A DNA stretch of 64,000 nt from Pseudomonadota bacterium (GTDB lineage Bacteria; Pseudomonadota; Gammaproteobacteria; Steroidobacterales; Steroidobacteraceae): assembly GCA_018241525.1 (NCBI GenBank), contig JAFEDR010000011.1, positions 1 through 64,000 on the forward strand, given 5' to 3'. Below the pieces are notes generated by a model, which was not told where the DNA came from, did not search any database, and was given only the letters and a program-made list of their open reading frames with translations. A program made the position numbers and the translations under genes. Below, piece after piece: positions 23,238 to 33,082 of the stretch (position 1 is the stretch's first letter; the number at the start of each line of letters is the position of its first letter).

Positions 23238-24139
23238 GCGCGCTCTCCCACAATGCGAACTTCGGGCTCGAGGCGCACGCCGTGCTGTCGCTCGACCTCG
23301 GACTGGACGAGCGCGATCAGGCGCTCGAGGTCGTCGGCACTCGCCTCGCCCTCGTTGACCAGGAAGTTGGCGTGCTTCGCCGAGACCACCGCGCCACCGA
23401 CGCGGCGACCCTTGAGTCCGGCGCTCTCGATCAGCCGTGCGGCGTGATCGCCCGGCGGGTTCGTGAAGGTCGAGCCGCAGCTCCACGCGCCGATCGGCTG
23501 CGTCTCGCGCCGGCGCAGCAGCAGCTCCTTGATGCGTTCCGCCGTCGCCGCGGGCGCCGGCGCGAACTCGAGGCGCACCGCCACGAACCACTCGCCGCCG
23601 GTCGGCGGCGTCAGGCTGCGGTAGCCGTAGCGGTACTCGCTCGCAGCACGGGTGCGCCGGCCGCCCTGGCGGTCGACCACGTCGACCTCGGCGACGTGCG
23701 GCCAGGTCTCGCCGCCCCAGGCACCGGCGTTCATCGCGAGCGCACCGCCAACCGTGCCGGGGATGCCGGCGAAGAATTCCGCCGGACCGAGCAGCCACTT
23801 CGCGCACTGCCGCGCGACGCGTGCGCACGGCACGCCGGCGTCGGCATGCACGCGCGTCGGGCCGATGCGCTCCAGGCGGTCGAGGCCGAGGTGCAGCGAG
23901 ATGACGACGCCGCGCAGGCCGCCGTCGCGCACCAGCAGGTTGCTGCCGAGCCCGAGCCAGTGCACCGGCACCTCGGCCGGCAGGCGCGCCAGGAAGCGGG
24001 CGAGCTCGTCGGCGCTCTTGGGCGTGTAGAAGGCGTCCGCCGGGCCGCCGACGTGCCACGACGTGTGCCGCGCCAGCGGCTCGTCGAAGCGCACGTGCGC
24101 GAGGAACTCGGTCGGGATCGCGTCGCGCAGCGCGTTCAT
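23234..24139 (-). CDS. murB: UDP-N-acetylenolpyruvoylglucosamine reductase MurB
   Basis: MurB reduces the enolpyruvyl group made by MurA to give UDP-MurNAc, using FAD and NADPH. The 301-residue protein has the FAD-binding [12 protein letters not shown] (63-74), NAGAWGG, and the [16 protein letters not shown] active-site region. It is a short type I-like enzyme. Both ends overlap neighbours by four bases (murC upstream, ddlB downstream). E. coli lacks murB here, but many other gammaproteobacteria have it. Confidence 0.96.
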   Translation of the reverse strand: MNALRDAIPTEFLAHVRFDEPLARHTSWHVGGPADAFYTPKSADELARFLARLPAEVPVHWLGLGSNLLVRDGGLRGVVISLHLGLDRLERIGPTRVHADAGVPCARVARQCAKWLLGPAEFFAGIPGTVGGALAMNAGAWGGETWPHVAEVDVVDRQGGRRTRAASEYRYGYRSLTPPTGGEWFVAVRLEFAPAPAATAERIKELLLRRRETQPIGAWSCGSTFTNPPGDHAARLIESAGLKGRRVGGAVVSAKHANFLVNEGEASADDLERLIALVQSEVERQHGVRLEPEVRIVGERA

Positions 24140-25548
24140 GCGCGCACCCCGGCCGCGAGCTTGGCCGGCAGCGACTGCGCGATCGCGCCGATGTGACCCG
24201 CGCCCATCGTCACGACGACGTCGCCGTCGCGCAGCAGGCCGGCGAGCGCCGTGTGCAGCGACTCGGCCTTGGCCACGAACACCGGCTCGACGCGACCGCG
24301 CGTACGCACCGCGCGGCAGATCGCCCGGCCGTCCGCGCCGCGGATCGGTTTCTCGCCGGCCGCGTAGACCTCGGTGACCAGCAGCACGTCGACCGTCGAC
24401 AGCACCTCGGCGAAGTCGTCCAGCAGGTCGCGGGTCCGCGTGTAGCGATGCGGCTGGAAAGCCAGCACGATGCGCCGGCCCGCCCAGCCCTGCCGGATCG
24501 CCTCGAGCGTCGCGGCGATCTCGGTCGGGTGGTGACCGTAGTCGTCGACGAGCGTCACGCGCCCGCCCGCCACCTCGACCTCGCCGAGCTGCTGCAGGCG
24601 ACGGTCGACGCCCTGGAAGCCGGCCAGCGCTCGCTGGATCGCCGCATCCGACACGCCGAGCTCGGTCGCGACCGCGATCGCCGCCAGCGCGTTCAGCACG
24701 TTGTGCCGGCCGGGCACCGCGAGCGTCACCTCGAGCGGCTCGTCGCGATCCGGGCGCGCCACCCGGATGTGCGTGCTGAGCCCGCGCCGCTCGACCGCGA
24801 TCGCGCGCACGTCGGCGGCGGCGTCGATGCCGTAGGTCACGACCGGGCGGCCGACGCGCGGCAGGATCGAGGCGACTTCCTTGTCGTCGAGGCACAGCAC
24901 CGCGAGGCCATAGAACGGCAGGTTGTGCAGGAAGTCGACGAAGCTGCGCTTCAGCGCCTCGAAGTCGCCACCGTGGGTGACGAGGTGGTCGTTGTCGATG
25001 TTGGTCAGGATCGCGAGCACCGGCTGCAGGTGCAGGAACGACGCATCGCTCTCGTCGGCCTCGGCGACGAGGTAGCGGCCGGTGCCGAGCCGCGCATTGG
25101 CGTCGGCGCTCTTCAGCCGCCCGCCGATCACGAAGGTCGGGTCCTCGCCACCCTCCGCCAGGATGCTGGCGACGAGGCTGGTGGTGGTTGTCTTGCCGTG
25201 GCTGCCGGCGATCGCGATGCCCATCCGGAAGCGCATCAGCTCGGCGAGCATCTCGGCACGCTGGACCACCGGCACGCGCGCCGCGGTCGCCGCGACGACC
25301 TCGGGGTTGTCGGCGGGCACCGCGCTCGAGACCACTACGACGTTCGCACCCTCGACATTCGCCGCGGCGTGGCCGAAGGTGATCTTCGCGCCGAGCGCCG
25401 CGAGCCGCGCCGTGACCGCGTTCGGCTTCAGGTCGGAGCCCTGCACCGCGTAGCCGAGGTTCAACAGCACCTCGGCGATGCCGCCCATGCCGCTGCCGCC
25501 GATGCCGACGAAGTGGATGCGCTGGATGCGGCGCATGCGCGCGTTCAT
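24136..25548 (-). CDS. murC: UDP-N-acetylmuramate--L-alanine ligase MurC
   Basis: MurC adds L-Ala to UDP-MurNAc. The 470-residue protein has the Rossmann opening [10 protein letters not shown] and the ATP loop [10 protein letters not shown] (115-124). The ATG at 25548 is chosen because a GGAGGT ribosome-binding site lies 5 bp upstream, within the end of murG. It overlaps murG by four bases. Confidence 0.97.
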   Translation of the reverse strand: MNARMRRIQRIHFVGIGGSGMGGIAEVLLNLGYAVQGSDLKPNAVTARLAALGAKITFGHAAANVEGANVVVVSSAVPADNPEVVAATAARVPVVQRAEMLAELMRFRMGIAIAGSHGKTTTTSLVASILAEGGEDPTFVIGGRLKSADANARLGTGRYLVAEADESDASFLHLQPVLAILTNIDNDHLVTHGGDFEALKRSFVDFLHNLPFYGLAVLCLDDKEVASILPRVGRPVVTYGIDAAADVRAIAVERRGLSTHIRVARPDRDEPLEVTLAVPGRHNVLNALAAIAVATELGVSDAAIQRALAGFQGVDRRLQQLGEVEVAGGRVTLVDDYGHHPTEIAATLEAIRQGWAGRRIVLAFQPHRYTRTRDLLDDFAEVLSTVDVLLVTEVYAAGEKPIRGADGRAICRAVRTRGRVEPVFVAKAESLHTALAGLLRDGDVVVTMGAGHIGAIAQSLPAKLAAGVRA

Positions 25549-26624
25549 CGCGCACCTCCGGCGGCCGCGAGGCACAGGTCCGCGAGTTGCTCGGCGGCGC
25601 CCGGCGCCGCGGCCCGGCGCGCGGCCTCGGCCATGGCCGCCAACGCGCGACCGTCGATGCCGAGCAGCGTGCGCAGCTCCGCGGCGATGCGCTCGGCCGT
25701 GAGCCCGGCTTCCGGCAGCAGCACCGCCGCGCCGCGACCGGCGAGGAAGCGCGCGTTCAGCGTCTGGTGATCGTCGACCGCGGCCGGGAACGGCACCAAG
25801 AGCGCGGGCAGGCCGGCGACCGCGAGCTCGGCGACGGTCAGCGCGCCGCTGCGCGTCACGGCGAGATCAGCCCAGGCATAGGCGGCGGCCATGTCGTCGA
25901 TGAACTCGCGCACGTCCGCGGTCACCGCGGCGGCGGCGTAGGCGGCGACCACCGCCTCGCGCCGGTCGCGGCCGGTCTGGTGCAGGATCGCGGGGCGTTC
26001 CGCGGGGTTGAGCAGCGCGAGCGCGGCGGGCAGCAGGCGATTGAGCGCCGCCGAACCCTGGCTGCCGCCGAACACCAGCAGTCGCCGCGGCTCGCTCGGC
26101 ACGCGCTCGCCGCGACCGGCCAGTGCCTCGATCTCGCGGCGCACCGGGTTGCCGACCGCGACGGCGCCGACGCCGGCGGGGAACGCGCCCGGGAACGCCT
26201 CGGCAGCGGTGTCGGCGAGGCGGGCCAGCAGCCGATTCGTCAGGCCGGCGATCGCGTTCTGCTCGTGGATGACGAGCGGCCGGCCGAGCAGGCGCGCCGC
26301 CACGCCTCCCGGTCCGGCGACGAAGCCGCCGAGGCCGAGCACGACGTCGGGCCGGGTGCGCCGAACCGCGCGCAGCGCATCGAGCAGCGCCTGCAGGAGC
26401 CGCAGCGGCGCCAGCAGCCAGCTGAGCGCACCCTTGCCGCGCAGGCCGGCGATCCGGATCCACTCGACCGGGATGCCGGCCACCGGCACGACCCGCGCCT
26501 CGATGCCCCGCCGGGTACCGAGCCAGACGACGCGGCAGTCGCGGCCGCGCAGCACGTCGGCGACCGCCAGCGCCGGGAACACGTGCCCGCCGGTGCCGCC
26601 GGCCATGATGAGGACCGTGGTCAC
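25545..26624 (-). CDS. murG: Undecaprenyldiphospho-muramoylpentapeptide GlcNAc transferase MurG
   Basis: MurG converts lipid I to lipid II at the inner face of the membrane. The 359-residue GT28 protein has the GGTGGH loop (9-14), [24 protein letters not shown] and the donor-binding [25 protein letters not shown] region. The GTG at 26624 overlaps the ftsW stop (GTGA). A longer open frame upstream lies inside ftsW. Confidence 0.97.
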   Translation of the reverse strand: MTTVLIMAGGTGGHVFPALAVADVLRGRDCRVVWLGTRRGIEARVVPVAGIPVEWIRIAGLRGKGALSWLLAPLRLLQALLDALRAVRRTRPDVVLGLGGFVAGPGGVAARLLGRPLVIHEQNAIAGLTNRLLARLADTAAEAFPGAFPAGVGAVAVGNPVRREIEALAGRGERVPSEPRRLLVFGGSQGSAALNRLLPAALALLNPAERPAILHQTGRDRREAVVAAYAAAAVTADVREFIDDMAAAYAWADLAVTRSGALTVAELAVAGLPALLVPFPAAVDDHQTLNARFLAGRGAAVLLPEAGLTAERIAAELRTLLGIDGRALAAMAEAARRAAAPGAAEQLADLCLAAAGGAR

Positions 26625-27790
26625 CGCGAGCCCCCGCGCAGCGCCACCGTGCGCGTGCACTGCGTCTCATGGTGGACGCGAAGCAGGATGCCGATCCAGC
26701 CGAGCGTCACGACCAGGCTCGAGCGCCCGTAGGACAGCAGCGGCAGCGTGAGGCCCTTGGTCGGCAGCAGCCCCATGTTGACGCCCATGTTGATGAACGC
26801 CTGCAGTCCGAGCCAGATGCCGAACGACGCGGCGAGGTAGGACTGGAACTTGAGCCCCGCCTCGGCCGCGCCGCGCGCGATCGTCATCGAGCGGTAGACG
26901 AGCGCCAGCACGAGCGCGACCACCAGCAGGATGCCGACGAAGCCGAGTTCCTCGGCCAGCACCGCGAACACGAAGTCGGTGTGCGCCTCGGGCAGGTAGA
27001 AGAGCTTCTGCACCGAGGCGCCGAGCCCGACGCCAAACCACTCGCCGCGACCGATCGCGATCAGCGACTGCGTCAGCTGGAAGCCCGTGTTGTACGGGTC
27101 CGCCCACGGGTCGAGGAAGGTGATCAGGCGCCGCATCCGGTACGGGCTCGACACGGCGACCAGCGCAAACAGCGCCAGCGCGCCGCCACAGAGCGCCAGG
27201 AAGTGGCGCAGCCGCACGCCGGCGAGGAACAGCAGGCCGATGCCGGTCGCCAGCATCACGACGCCCGAGCCGAAGTCGGGCTCCAGCAGCAGCAGGCCGG
27301 CGGCGAAGCCGAGCACCAGCAGCGGCTTCACGAAGCCGAGCACGGTGGTGCGGACCTCCTCCTCGCGCCGCACGAGGTAGCTGCACAGGTACATCAGCAG
27401 CACGACACGCGCCGCCTCGGAGACCTGGAAGTTGATGCCGGCGAGCCGCAGCCAGCGGCGGCTGCCGTTGACCGACACGCCGATGCCCGGCACCAGCACC
27501 AGCACCAGCAGCACCACCGCAACCGACAGCAGCACGAGGCTCCAGCGCTCCCAGGCCTCGGTCGGCACGCGCAGCGCAATCGCGGCGCCGACGACGCCCA
27601 CCAGCGCGGACAGGAACTGGCGCTCGATGAAGTAGAACGCGTTGCCGTCGTGGGCGCCGAGCGATACCGAGGCGGAGGTCACCATCGCCAGCCCGATCAG
27701 CAGCAGCGCCGCCACCAGGCCGATCACGACCCCGTCGAGGTGCAGCCGGCCCCGGCCGGCAGCGCGCATCGCGACCGCGGAGACGCTCAT
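26621..27790 (-). CDS. ftsW: Septal peptidoglycan polymerase FtsW (SEDS)
   Basis: FtsW is the SEDS glycosyltransferase that works with FtsI at the septum. The 389-residue protein has about ten hydrophobic segments, the extracellular loop with the catalytic-Asp region (LLLEPDFGSG), and the GLLPTKGLTLPLLSYG motif. The last motif continues RSS rather than GSS: residue 356 is Arg (codon CGC, plus-strand 26723-26725). I do not know how common this is in relatives. It overlaps murD by four bases and murG by four. Confidence 0.96.
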   Translation of the reverse strand: MSVSAVAMRAAGRGRLHLDGVVIGLVAALLLIGLAMVTSASVSLGAHDGNAFYFIERQFLSALVGVVGAAIALRVPTEAWERWSLVLLSVAVVLLVLVLVPGIGVSVNGSRRWLRLAGINFQVSEAARVVLLMYLCSYLVRREEEVRTTVLGFVKPLLVLGFAAGLLLLEPDFGSGVVMLATGIGLLFLAGVRLRHFLALCGGALALFALVAVSSPYRMRRLITFLDPWADPYNTGFQLTQSLIAIGRGEWFGVGLGASVQKLFYLPEAHTDFVFAVLAEELGFVGILLVVALVLALVYRSMTIARGAAEAGLKFQSYLAASFGIWLGLQAFINMGVNMGLLPTKGLTLPLLSYGRSSLVVTLGWIGILLRVHHETQCTRTVALRGGSR

Positions 27791-29115
27791 GACCCGAGCC
27801 TGCGGGCGGCCGCGGCGAAGGCATCGCCGCGCGCCGCATAGTCACGGAACATGTCGAGGCTCGCGCAAGCGGGCGACAGCAGCACCAGGTCGCCGGGCTG
27901 CGCCGCGCGCGCGGCCGCCGCGACCGCGGCGTCCATGTCGGCGGCGTACTCGGTCGTGCAGGCCTCGCGCAGCGCCGCCGCCAGCCGCTCGCGGTCGCGA
28001 CCGATCAGCACCGCGCGGCGCACCTTGCCGCGGAACGCCGCGGCCAGCGGCGCGAAGTCCTGGCCCTTGCCGTCGCCGCCGGCGATCAGCACCAGCGGGC
28101 CGTCGAGTCCCTCGACGGCAGCGAGCGTCGCGCCGACATTGGTGCCCTTCGAATCGTCCAGGTAACGGACACCGCGATGCTCGGCGACCACCTGACCCCG
28201 ATGCGGGAGTCCGGCGAATTCGCGCAGCGTGCGCCGCATCGGCTCGAGCGCGAGCCCGATCTCGGTGCCGAGCGCGAGCGCGGCGAGCGCATTGGCGGCG
28301 TTGTGCCGCCCCGGCAGGCGCAGCTCGTCGAGGCGCATCACCACCTCGCCGCGCGCCCGCAGCACCTCGATGCCGGCGGCGTCGCGTGCGAGCGCGAACT
28401 CCGCATCCGGCCGCGCGGTACTGAAGACGACGACGCGCTGACCCGGGCGCGGCATCGCGGCGACGGCGGCGTCGTCGAGGTTGACGACCGCGACCGCCGC
28501 GTGGGTGAGGATTCGCGCCTTCGCCGCCGCGTAGTCGGCCAGCGTCGCGTAGCGGTCCATGTGATCGGGCGTGACGTTGAGCACGGCGGCCGCGACCAGC
28601 TCCAGCGACTCGGTCGACTCGAGCTGGAAGCTCGACAGCTCGAGCACGTAGAGCTCGGGGGCGGGCTCGCTCAAGAGGTCGAGCGCCGGCTCGCCGAGGT
28701 TGCCGCCGGCCAGCACACGGCGCCCGGCGGCACGAGCCATCGCGGCCACCAGCGTCGTCACGGTGCTCTTGCCGTTGGTGCCGGTGATGGCGACCGCCGG
28801 CGCGCGCTTTGCGCGCGCGAAGAGCTCGACGTCGCCGACGACCACGAGGCCGCGGCGCAGCGCCTCGAGCACGATCGGCTCCGCGCGCGAGACGCCCGGT
28901 GACAGCACGATGCGCTCGGCGTGGTCGAGCAGGCCCAGGTCAAAGGCGCCGACGCGCGCGTCGACTGGCTGCGGCAGCGCGCGCAGCGCCGCCAGTCCCG
29001 GCGGCGCGGCGCGCGAATCGGTGACGACCACCGCCTCGCCCTGCGCCGCGAGCCAGCGCACGGCCGAGAGGCCCGACTTGCCGAGACCCACCACGAGGTT
29101 GCGGCGCGCCGCCAT
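27787..29115 (-). CDS. murD: UDP-N-acetylmuramoyl-L-alanine--D-glutamate ligase MurD
   Basis: MurD adds D-Glu to UDP-MurNAc-L-Ala. The 442-residue protein has the N-terminal VVGLGKSGLSAV loop, the ATP loop GTNGKST (112-118), and the LELSSFQLE and YLDDSKGTN motifs. The ATG at 29115 shares one base with the mraY stop (TGATG). It overlaps ftsW by four bases. Confidence 0.97.
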   Translation of the reverse strand: MAARRNLVVGLGKSGLSAVRWLAAQGEAVVVTDSRAAPPGLAALRALPQPVDARVGAFDLGLLDHAERIVLSPGVSRAEPIVLEALRRGLVVVGDVELFARAKRAPAVAITGTNGKSTVTTLVAAMARAAGRRVLAGGNLGEPALDLLSEPAPELYVLELSSFQLESTESLELVAAAVLNVTPDHMDRYATLADYAAAKARILTHAAVAVVNLDDAAVAAMPRPGQRVVVFSTARPDAEFALARDAAGIEVLRARGEVVMRLDELRLPGRHNAANALAALALGTEIGLALEPMRRTLREFAGLPHRGQVVAEHRGVRYLDDSKGTNVGATLAAVEGLDGPLVLIAGGDGKGQDFAPLAAAFRGKVRRAVLIGRDRERLAAALREACTTEYAADMDAAVAAAARAAQPGDLVLLSPACASLDMFRDYAARGDAFAAAARRLGS

Positions 29116-30200
29116 CAGCGGACCTTCAGGGTCGCGAGCCCGGCCAGCACGAGCACGACGGTGATGATCCAGAAGCGGACGATCACCTTCGGCTCGGCCC
29201 AGCCCTTGAGCTCGAAGTGGTGGTGGATGGGCGCCATCCGGAAGATGCGCTTGCCGGTCAGCTTGAAGGAGGCGACCTGCAGGATCACCGAGACGGTCTC
29301 GAGCACGAAGACGCCGCCCATCACGAACAGCACGATCTCCTGGCGCACGACCACCGCCACCGTGCCGAGGGCGGCGCCGAGCGCGAGCGCACCGACGTCG
29401 CCCATGAAGACCTGCGCCGGGTAGGTGTTGAACCACAGGAAGCCGAGCCCGGCGCCGACCAGCGTGGTGCAGAAGATCAGCACCTCGCCGACGCCCGGCA
29501 CGTGCGGGATCAGCAGGTAGTTGGCGAAGATCGCGTTGCCGGAGGCGTAGGCGAATACCCCGAGGGCACCAGCGACCATCACCGAAGGCATGATCGCGAG
29601 TCCATCAAGGCCGTCGGTCAAGTTGACCGCGTTGCTGCTGCCGACGATCACGAAGTAACTCAGCACGACGAACGCCACCGGGCCGAGCGGCAGGGCGACT
29701 TCCTTGAAGAGCGGCACGTGCAGTGCGGTGGCCACCGGCGTCGCGGCGGAATACAGCAGCGCGACCGCGCCGCCGAGACCGGCCACCGACTGCAGCAGGT
29801 ACTTCCAGCGCGCCGCCAGGCCCTTCGAGTTGCCGACCACGAGCTTCAGGTAGTCGTCGTAGAAGCCGATCAGGCCGAATGCCGCGGTCACGCCGACCAC
29901 GATCCAGACGTAGCGATTGCCGAGATCGGCCCACAGCAGCGTCGAGGCCAGCATCGCGACCAGGATCAGCGCGCCACCCATCGTCGGCGTGCCCTGCTTC
30001 GACAGGTGCGACTGCGGCCCGAGCTCGCGGACGTTCTGGCCGATCTGTCGGGCGGCCAGCGCGCGGATCATCGCCGGGCCGACCAGCAGCGCGATCAGCA
30101 GCGCGGTCAGCGCCGCGAGGATGCTGCGCAGGGTCAGGTACGTGAACACGCGGAACACGGAATAGTGCGGCATCAGCAGTTCGGCGAGGCGGTACAGCAT
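29115..30200 (-). CDS. mraY: Phospho-MurNAc-pentapeptide translocase MraY
   Basis: MraY makes lipid I by transferring phospho-MurNAc-pentapeptide to undecaprenyl phosphate. The 361-residue protein has ten predicted membrane segments, the GFYDDYLK Asp motif, the [13 protein letters not shown] motif and the MAPIHHHFE histidine loop. The length is typical. murF ends 9 bp upstream. Confidence 0.98.
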   Translation of the reverse strand: MLYRLAELLMPHYSVFRVFTYLTLRSILAALTALLIALLVGPAMIRALAARQIGQNVRELGPQSHLSKQGTPTMGGALILVAMLASTLLWADLGNRYVWIVVGVTAAFGLIGFYDDYLKLVVGNSKGLAARWKYLLQSVAGLGGAVALLYSAATPVATALHVPLFKEVALPLGPVAFVVLSYFVIVGSSNAVNLTDGLDGLAIMPSVMVAGALGVFAYASGNAIFANYLLIPHVPGVGEVLIFCTTLVGAGLGFLWFNTYPAQVFMGDVGALALGAALGTVAVVVRQEIVLFVMGGVFVLETVSVILQVASFKLTGKRIFRMAPIHHHFELKGWAEPKVIVRFWIITVVLVLAGLATLKVR

Positions 30201-30209
30201 GGGAGCCCG

Positions 30210-31592
30210 TTACGGATGGCCTGCGGGGGATGCCGGCGCGGCCGCGGCGCCGAGCGCCTCGACGACGCGCTCCAGCCGGTTCACGCGCGAACCCTTGACG
30301 AGCACGGTGACGCCGGCGTGCAGCTCGGGTGCCACGCGCGCCGCGAGCGCGGCGGCGTCCGCGAACCATTCCGCGCCGGCGCCGAACGCCGCGACGGTGT
30401 CGCGACACAGGGCGCCGATCGCGTACAGGCGCGTGACACCGGCGGCGCGTGCCTCGCGGGCGGCGTCACGGTGCGCGGCGGCCGCCGCGGCACCGAGCTC
30501 GCCCATCTCGCCCAGCACCAGCCAGCGCTCGCCGGCGACCTGCGCGAGCACGCCGAGGCCCGCGCTCAGGCTGCTCGGGTTCGCGTTGTACGAATCGTCG
30601 ATCAGCACCGCCCCGCCCCGTGCCCACTTCGGCTCGAGCCGGCCACGCACCGGACGCATCCGCCCCAGTCCGTCGGCGATGGCGGCGAGATCGGCTCCGG
30701 CCGCGAAGGCCGCGGCCGCGGCGCCGAGCGCATTCACGACGTTGTGCCGGCCAGCGAGCGCGAGCCGCACGGCGACGGTGCCGGCGGCGGTGGCGAGCTC
30801 GAACTCCTGCACGGAACCTGCCGGCCCGCTGGCGCGTACCGCGCCCGCGACCCGAAATTCCGCGCCCGGTGCCAGCCCGAAGCCGAAGCGGCGGCGCGCG
30901 CCGCACATTTCCTGCCACAGCGATGCGTACGGGTCGTCGACGTTGATCACCGCGGTCGCCCCCGCGTCGAGCCCGGCGAAGAGCTCGCCCTCGGCGCGCG
31001 CTACGCCGTCCAGCGACCCGAAGCCCTCGAGATGCTCGGCGCCGGCGTTCGTCACGATGCCGACCGTCGGCCGGGCGAGCTGCACCAGCTCCGCCACCTC
31101 GCCGGGATGGTTCGCGCCGATCTCGATCACGGCGCTGGCGTGCCGCGCATCGAGGCCCAGCAGCGTCAGCGGCACGCCGATGTGATTGTTGAGCGTGCCG
31201 CGCGTCGAATGACACGCGCCGCGGCCGGCCAGCACGCTCGCGATCAGCTCCTTGGTCGTGGTCTTGCCGTTGCTGCCGGCCACCGCGACCACCGGGATGT
31301 CAAATTGCCAGCGCCACGCTTCGGCGGCCAGCTGAAGCGCGCGCAGCGTGTCATCGACCACGATCTGGGGGATCGCCACCGGCAGCGGCCGCGCGACGAC
31401 CGCGCCGACCGCGCCGCGTGCCGCAGCTGCGCCGACGAACTCATGGCCGTCGAAGGTCGGACCCGCGAGCGCTACGAACAGCTCGCCCGCGCCGATGGTG
31501 CGCGAATCGGTCGAGACCGCGCCGAAGCTGGCGTCAGCACCCTGCAGCTGGCCGCGCATCGCTCCGGCGAAATAGGCAAGCGAGCGCTTCAC
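30210..31592 (-). CDS. murF: UDP-MurNAc-tripeptide--D-alanyl-D-alanine ligase MurF
   Basis: MurF adds D-Ala-D-Ala to complete the pentapeptide precursor. The 460-residue protein has the ATP loop GSNGKTTTK (106-114), the EIGANHPGE motif and the DDSYNANP motif. The start is GTG at 31592, overlapping the murE stop (GTGA), with GAGGAGG 4 bp upstream. A longer open frame upstream lies inside murE. Confidence 0.97.
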   Translation of the reverse strand: MKRSLAYFAGAMRGQLQGADASFGAVSTDSRTIGAGELFVALAGPTFDGHEFVGAAAARGAVGAVVARPLPVAIPQIVVDDTLRALQLAAEAWRWQFDIPVVAVAGSNGKTTTKELIASVLAGRGACHSTRGTLNNHIGVPLTLLGLDARHASAVIEIGANHPGEVAELVQLARPTVGIVTNAGAEHLEGFGSLDGVARAEGELFAGLDAGATAVINVDDPYASLWQEMCGARRRFGFGLAPGAEFRVAGAVRASGPAGSVQEFELATAAGTVAVRLALAGRHNVVNALGAAAAAFAAGADLAAIADGLGRMRPVRGRLEPKWARGGAVLIDDSYNANPSSLSAGLGVLAQVAGERWLVLGEMGELGAAAAAAHRDAAREARAAGVTRLYAIGALCRDTVAAFGAGAEWFADAAALAARVAPELHAGVTVLVKGSRVNRLERVVEALGAAAAPASPAGHP

Positions 31593-33082
31593 CGCGCCTC
31601 CTCGGCGAGCGCGCGCGCGACGTCCCGGTCGCTGTAGGCGCGGCGCTCGTGGCCGACGATCTGGTAGTCCTCGTGACCCTTGCCGGCCACCAGCACGACG
31701 TCGCCGGCCCGGGCCTGCGCGGCGGCGCCGCGGATGGCCGCGGCGCGGTCGCGCTCGACGTGCGCCGGGACGCGCCCGCTGAGGGCGCCGGTGATCATCG
31801 CGACGATGCGCTCGGGATCCTCCGTTCGCGGGTTGTCGTCGGTGATCACCAGCCGGTCCGCGCCCGCCTCCGCCGCCGCCGCCATCAGCGGCCGCTTGCC
31901 GGCATCGCGATCGCCGCCGCAGCCGAACACGCACCACAGGGCGCCGCGCGTGTGCGCGCGGAGCGCCGCCAGCACCTTGCCGAGCGCGTCCGGCGAGTGC
32001 GCGTAGTCGACCACCAGCGTCGGACCCTGTGCACCGAGCGCGAAGGTCTCCATCCGGCCCGGCGGCGGACGCGCGGTTGCGAGCGCCTCGAGGGCCTCGG
32101 CCAGCGGCCGGCCCGCCGCCAGCAGCAAGCCGAGCACCACCAGCAGGTTCTCGGCATTGAAGGCGCCGATCAGCGGCGAGCGCAGGCGGAAGGGCCCGGC
32201 GTGTGACTCGCCCTGCAGCTCGAGTCCGGCGGCGTGCGTGTCGGGCTCCCCGGCCACCACGTAGCGGCCGCCGGCCGGCGCCGCGCCGCGCAGCTCGACG
32301 CGCGTCAGTTCGACGCCTGGCGGCAGCCGGGCTGCGAGCTCGCGGCCGAAGGGGTCGCCGACGTTGACGACCGCGTGCGCGAGGTCGCGCGCGGCGAACA
32401 GCCGCTCCTTCGCGGCTCCGTAGCGCGCCATCGTGCCGTGGTAGTCAAGGTGGTCGCGCGTCAGGTTGGTGAATGCGCCGAGCGGGATGCGCACGCCCGC
32501 CGTGCGCTCCTGATCGAGTGCGTGCGACGAGACTTCCATGCCGACCTGGCGGCCGCCGCCATCGACCAGCCGGCGCAGCACGCGGTGCAGCGCGACCACG
32601 TCGAGCGTCGTGTGACTGGTCGGCTCGACCGCCGGCGGGTGGCCGTAGCCGAGCGTGCCGAGGTAGCCGCCGGCGTCGCCCGCGCAAAGCGCGTACAGCC
32701 AGGCACAGGTCGTCTTGCCGTTCGTGCCCGTGATGCCGGCAATGGTCGCCTCCGCGGAGGGCTCGCCGTAGAAGCGATCAGCGACGTCGCCCAGTTCCGG
32801 GCGCAGGCCCGGGACCGACACGTCGACGACACCCGGCGGCAGCGGCGGCAGTGCGCGGCCCTCGGTCGGATCCCAGATCACCGCGATCGCGCCACGTGCG
32901 AGCGCATCGGCCAGGTGATCGAGCCCGTGCGTGCTCTGCCCGCCCAGTGCGACGAATGCATCCCCCGGCCGCACCTCGCGGCTGTCGAGGCGCAGGTCGC
33001 GCACCGCGACGCGCGGCGCCGCGACCAGGCCCGCCAGCAGCCAGGCGAGCTCGACGCCGTCATTGATCGGCGTGGCGTTCAT
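31589..33082 (-). CDS. murE: UDP-MurNAc-L-Ala-D-Glu--meso-diaminopimelate ligase MurE
   Basis: MurE adds the third residue of the stem peptide. The 497-residue protein has the ATP loop TGTNGKTT (118-125). The DNPR motif at 416-419 indicates meso-diaminopimelate rather than lysine as substrate. The GKGHEDYQ motif follows. It overlaps ftsI and murF by four bases each. Confidence 0.97.
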   Translation of the reverse strand: MNATPINDGVELAWLLAGLVAAPRVAVRDLRLDSREVRPGDAFVALGGQSTHGLDHLADALARGAIAVIWDPTEGRALPPLPPGVVDVSVPGLRPELGDVADRFYGEPSAEATIAGITGTNGKTTCAWLYALCAGDAGGYLGTLGYGHPPAVEPTSHTTLDVVALHRVLRRLVDGGGRQVGMEVSSHALDQERTAGVRIPLGAFTNLTRDHLDYHGTMARYGAAKERLFAARDLAHAVVNVGDPFGRELAARLPPGVELTRVELRGAAPAGGRYVVAGEPDTHAAGLELQGESHAGPFRLRSPLIGAFNAENLLVVLGLLLAAGRPLAEALEALATARPPPGRMETFALGAQGPTLVVDYAHSPDALGKVLAALRAHTRGALWCVFGCGGDRDAGKRPLMAAAAEAGADRLVITDDNPRTEDPERIVAMITGALSGRVPAHVERDRAAAIRGAAAQARAGDVVLVAGKGHEDYQIVGHERRAYSDRDVARALAEEAR

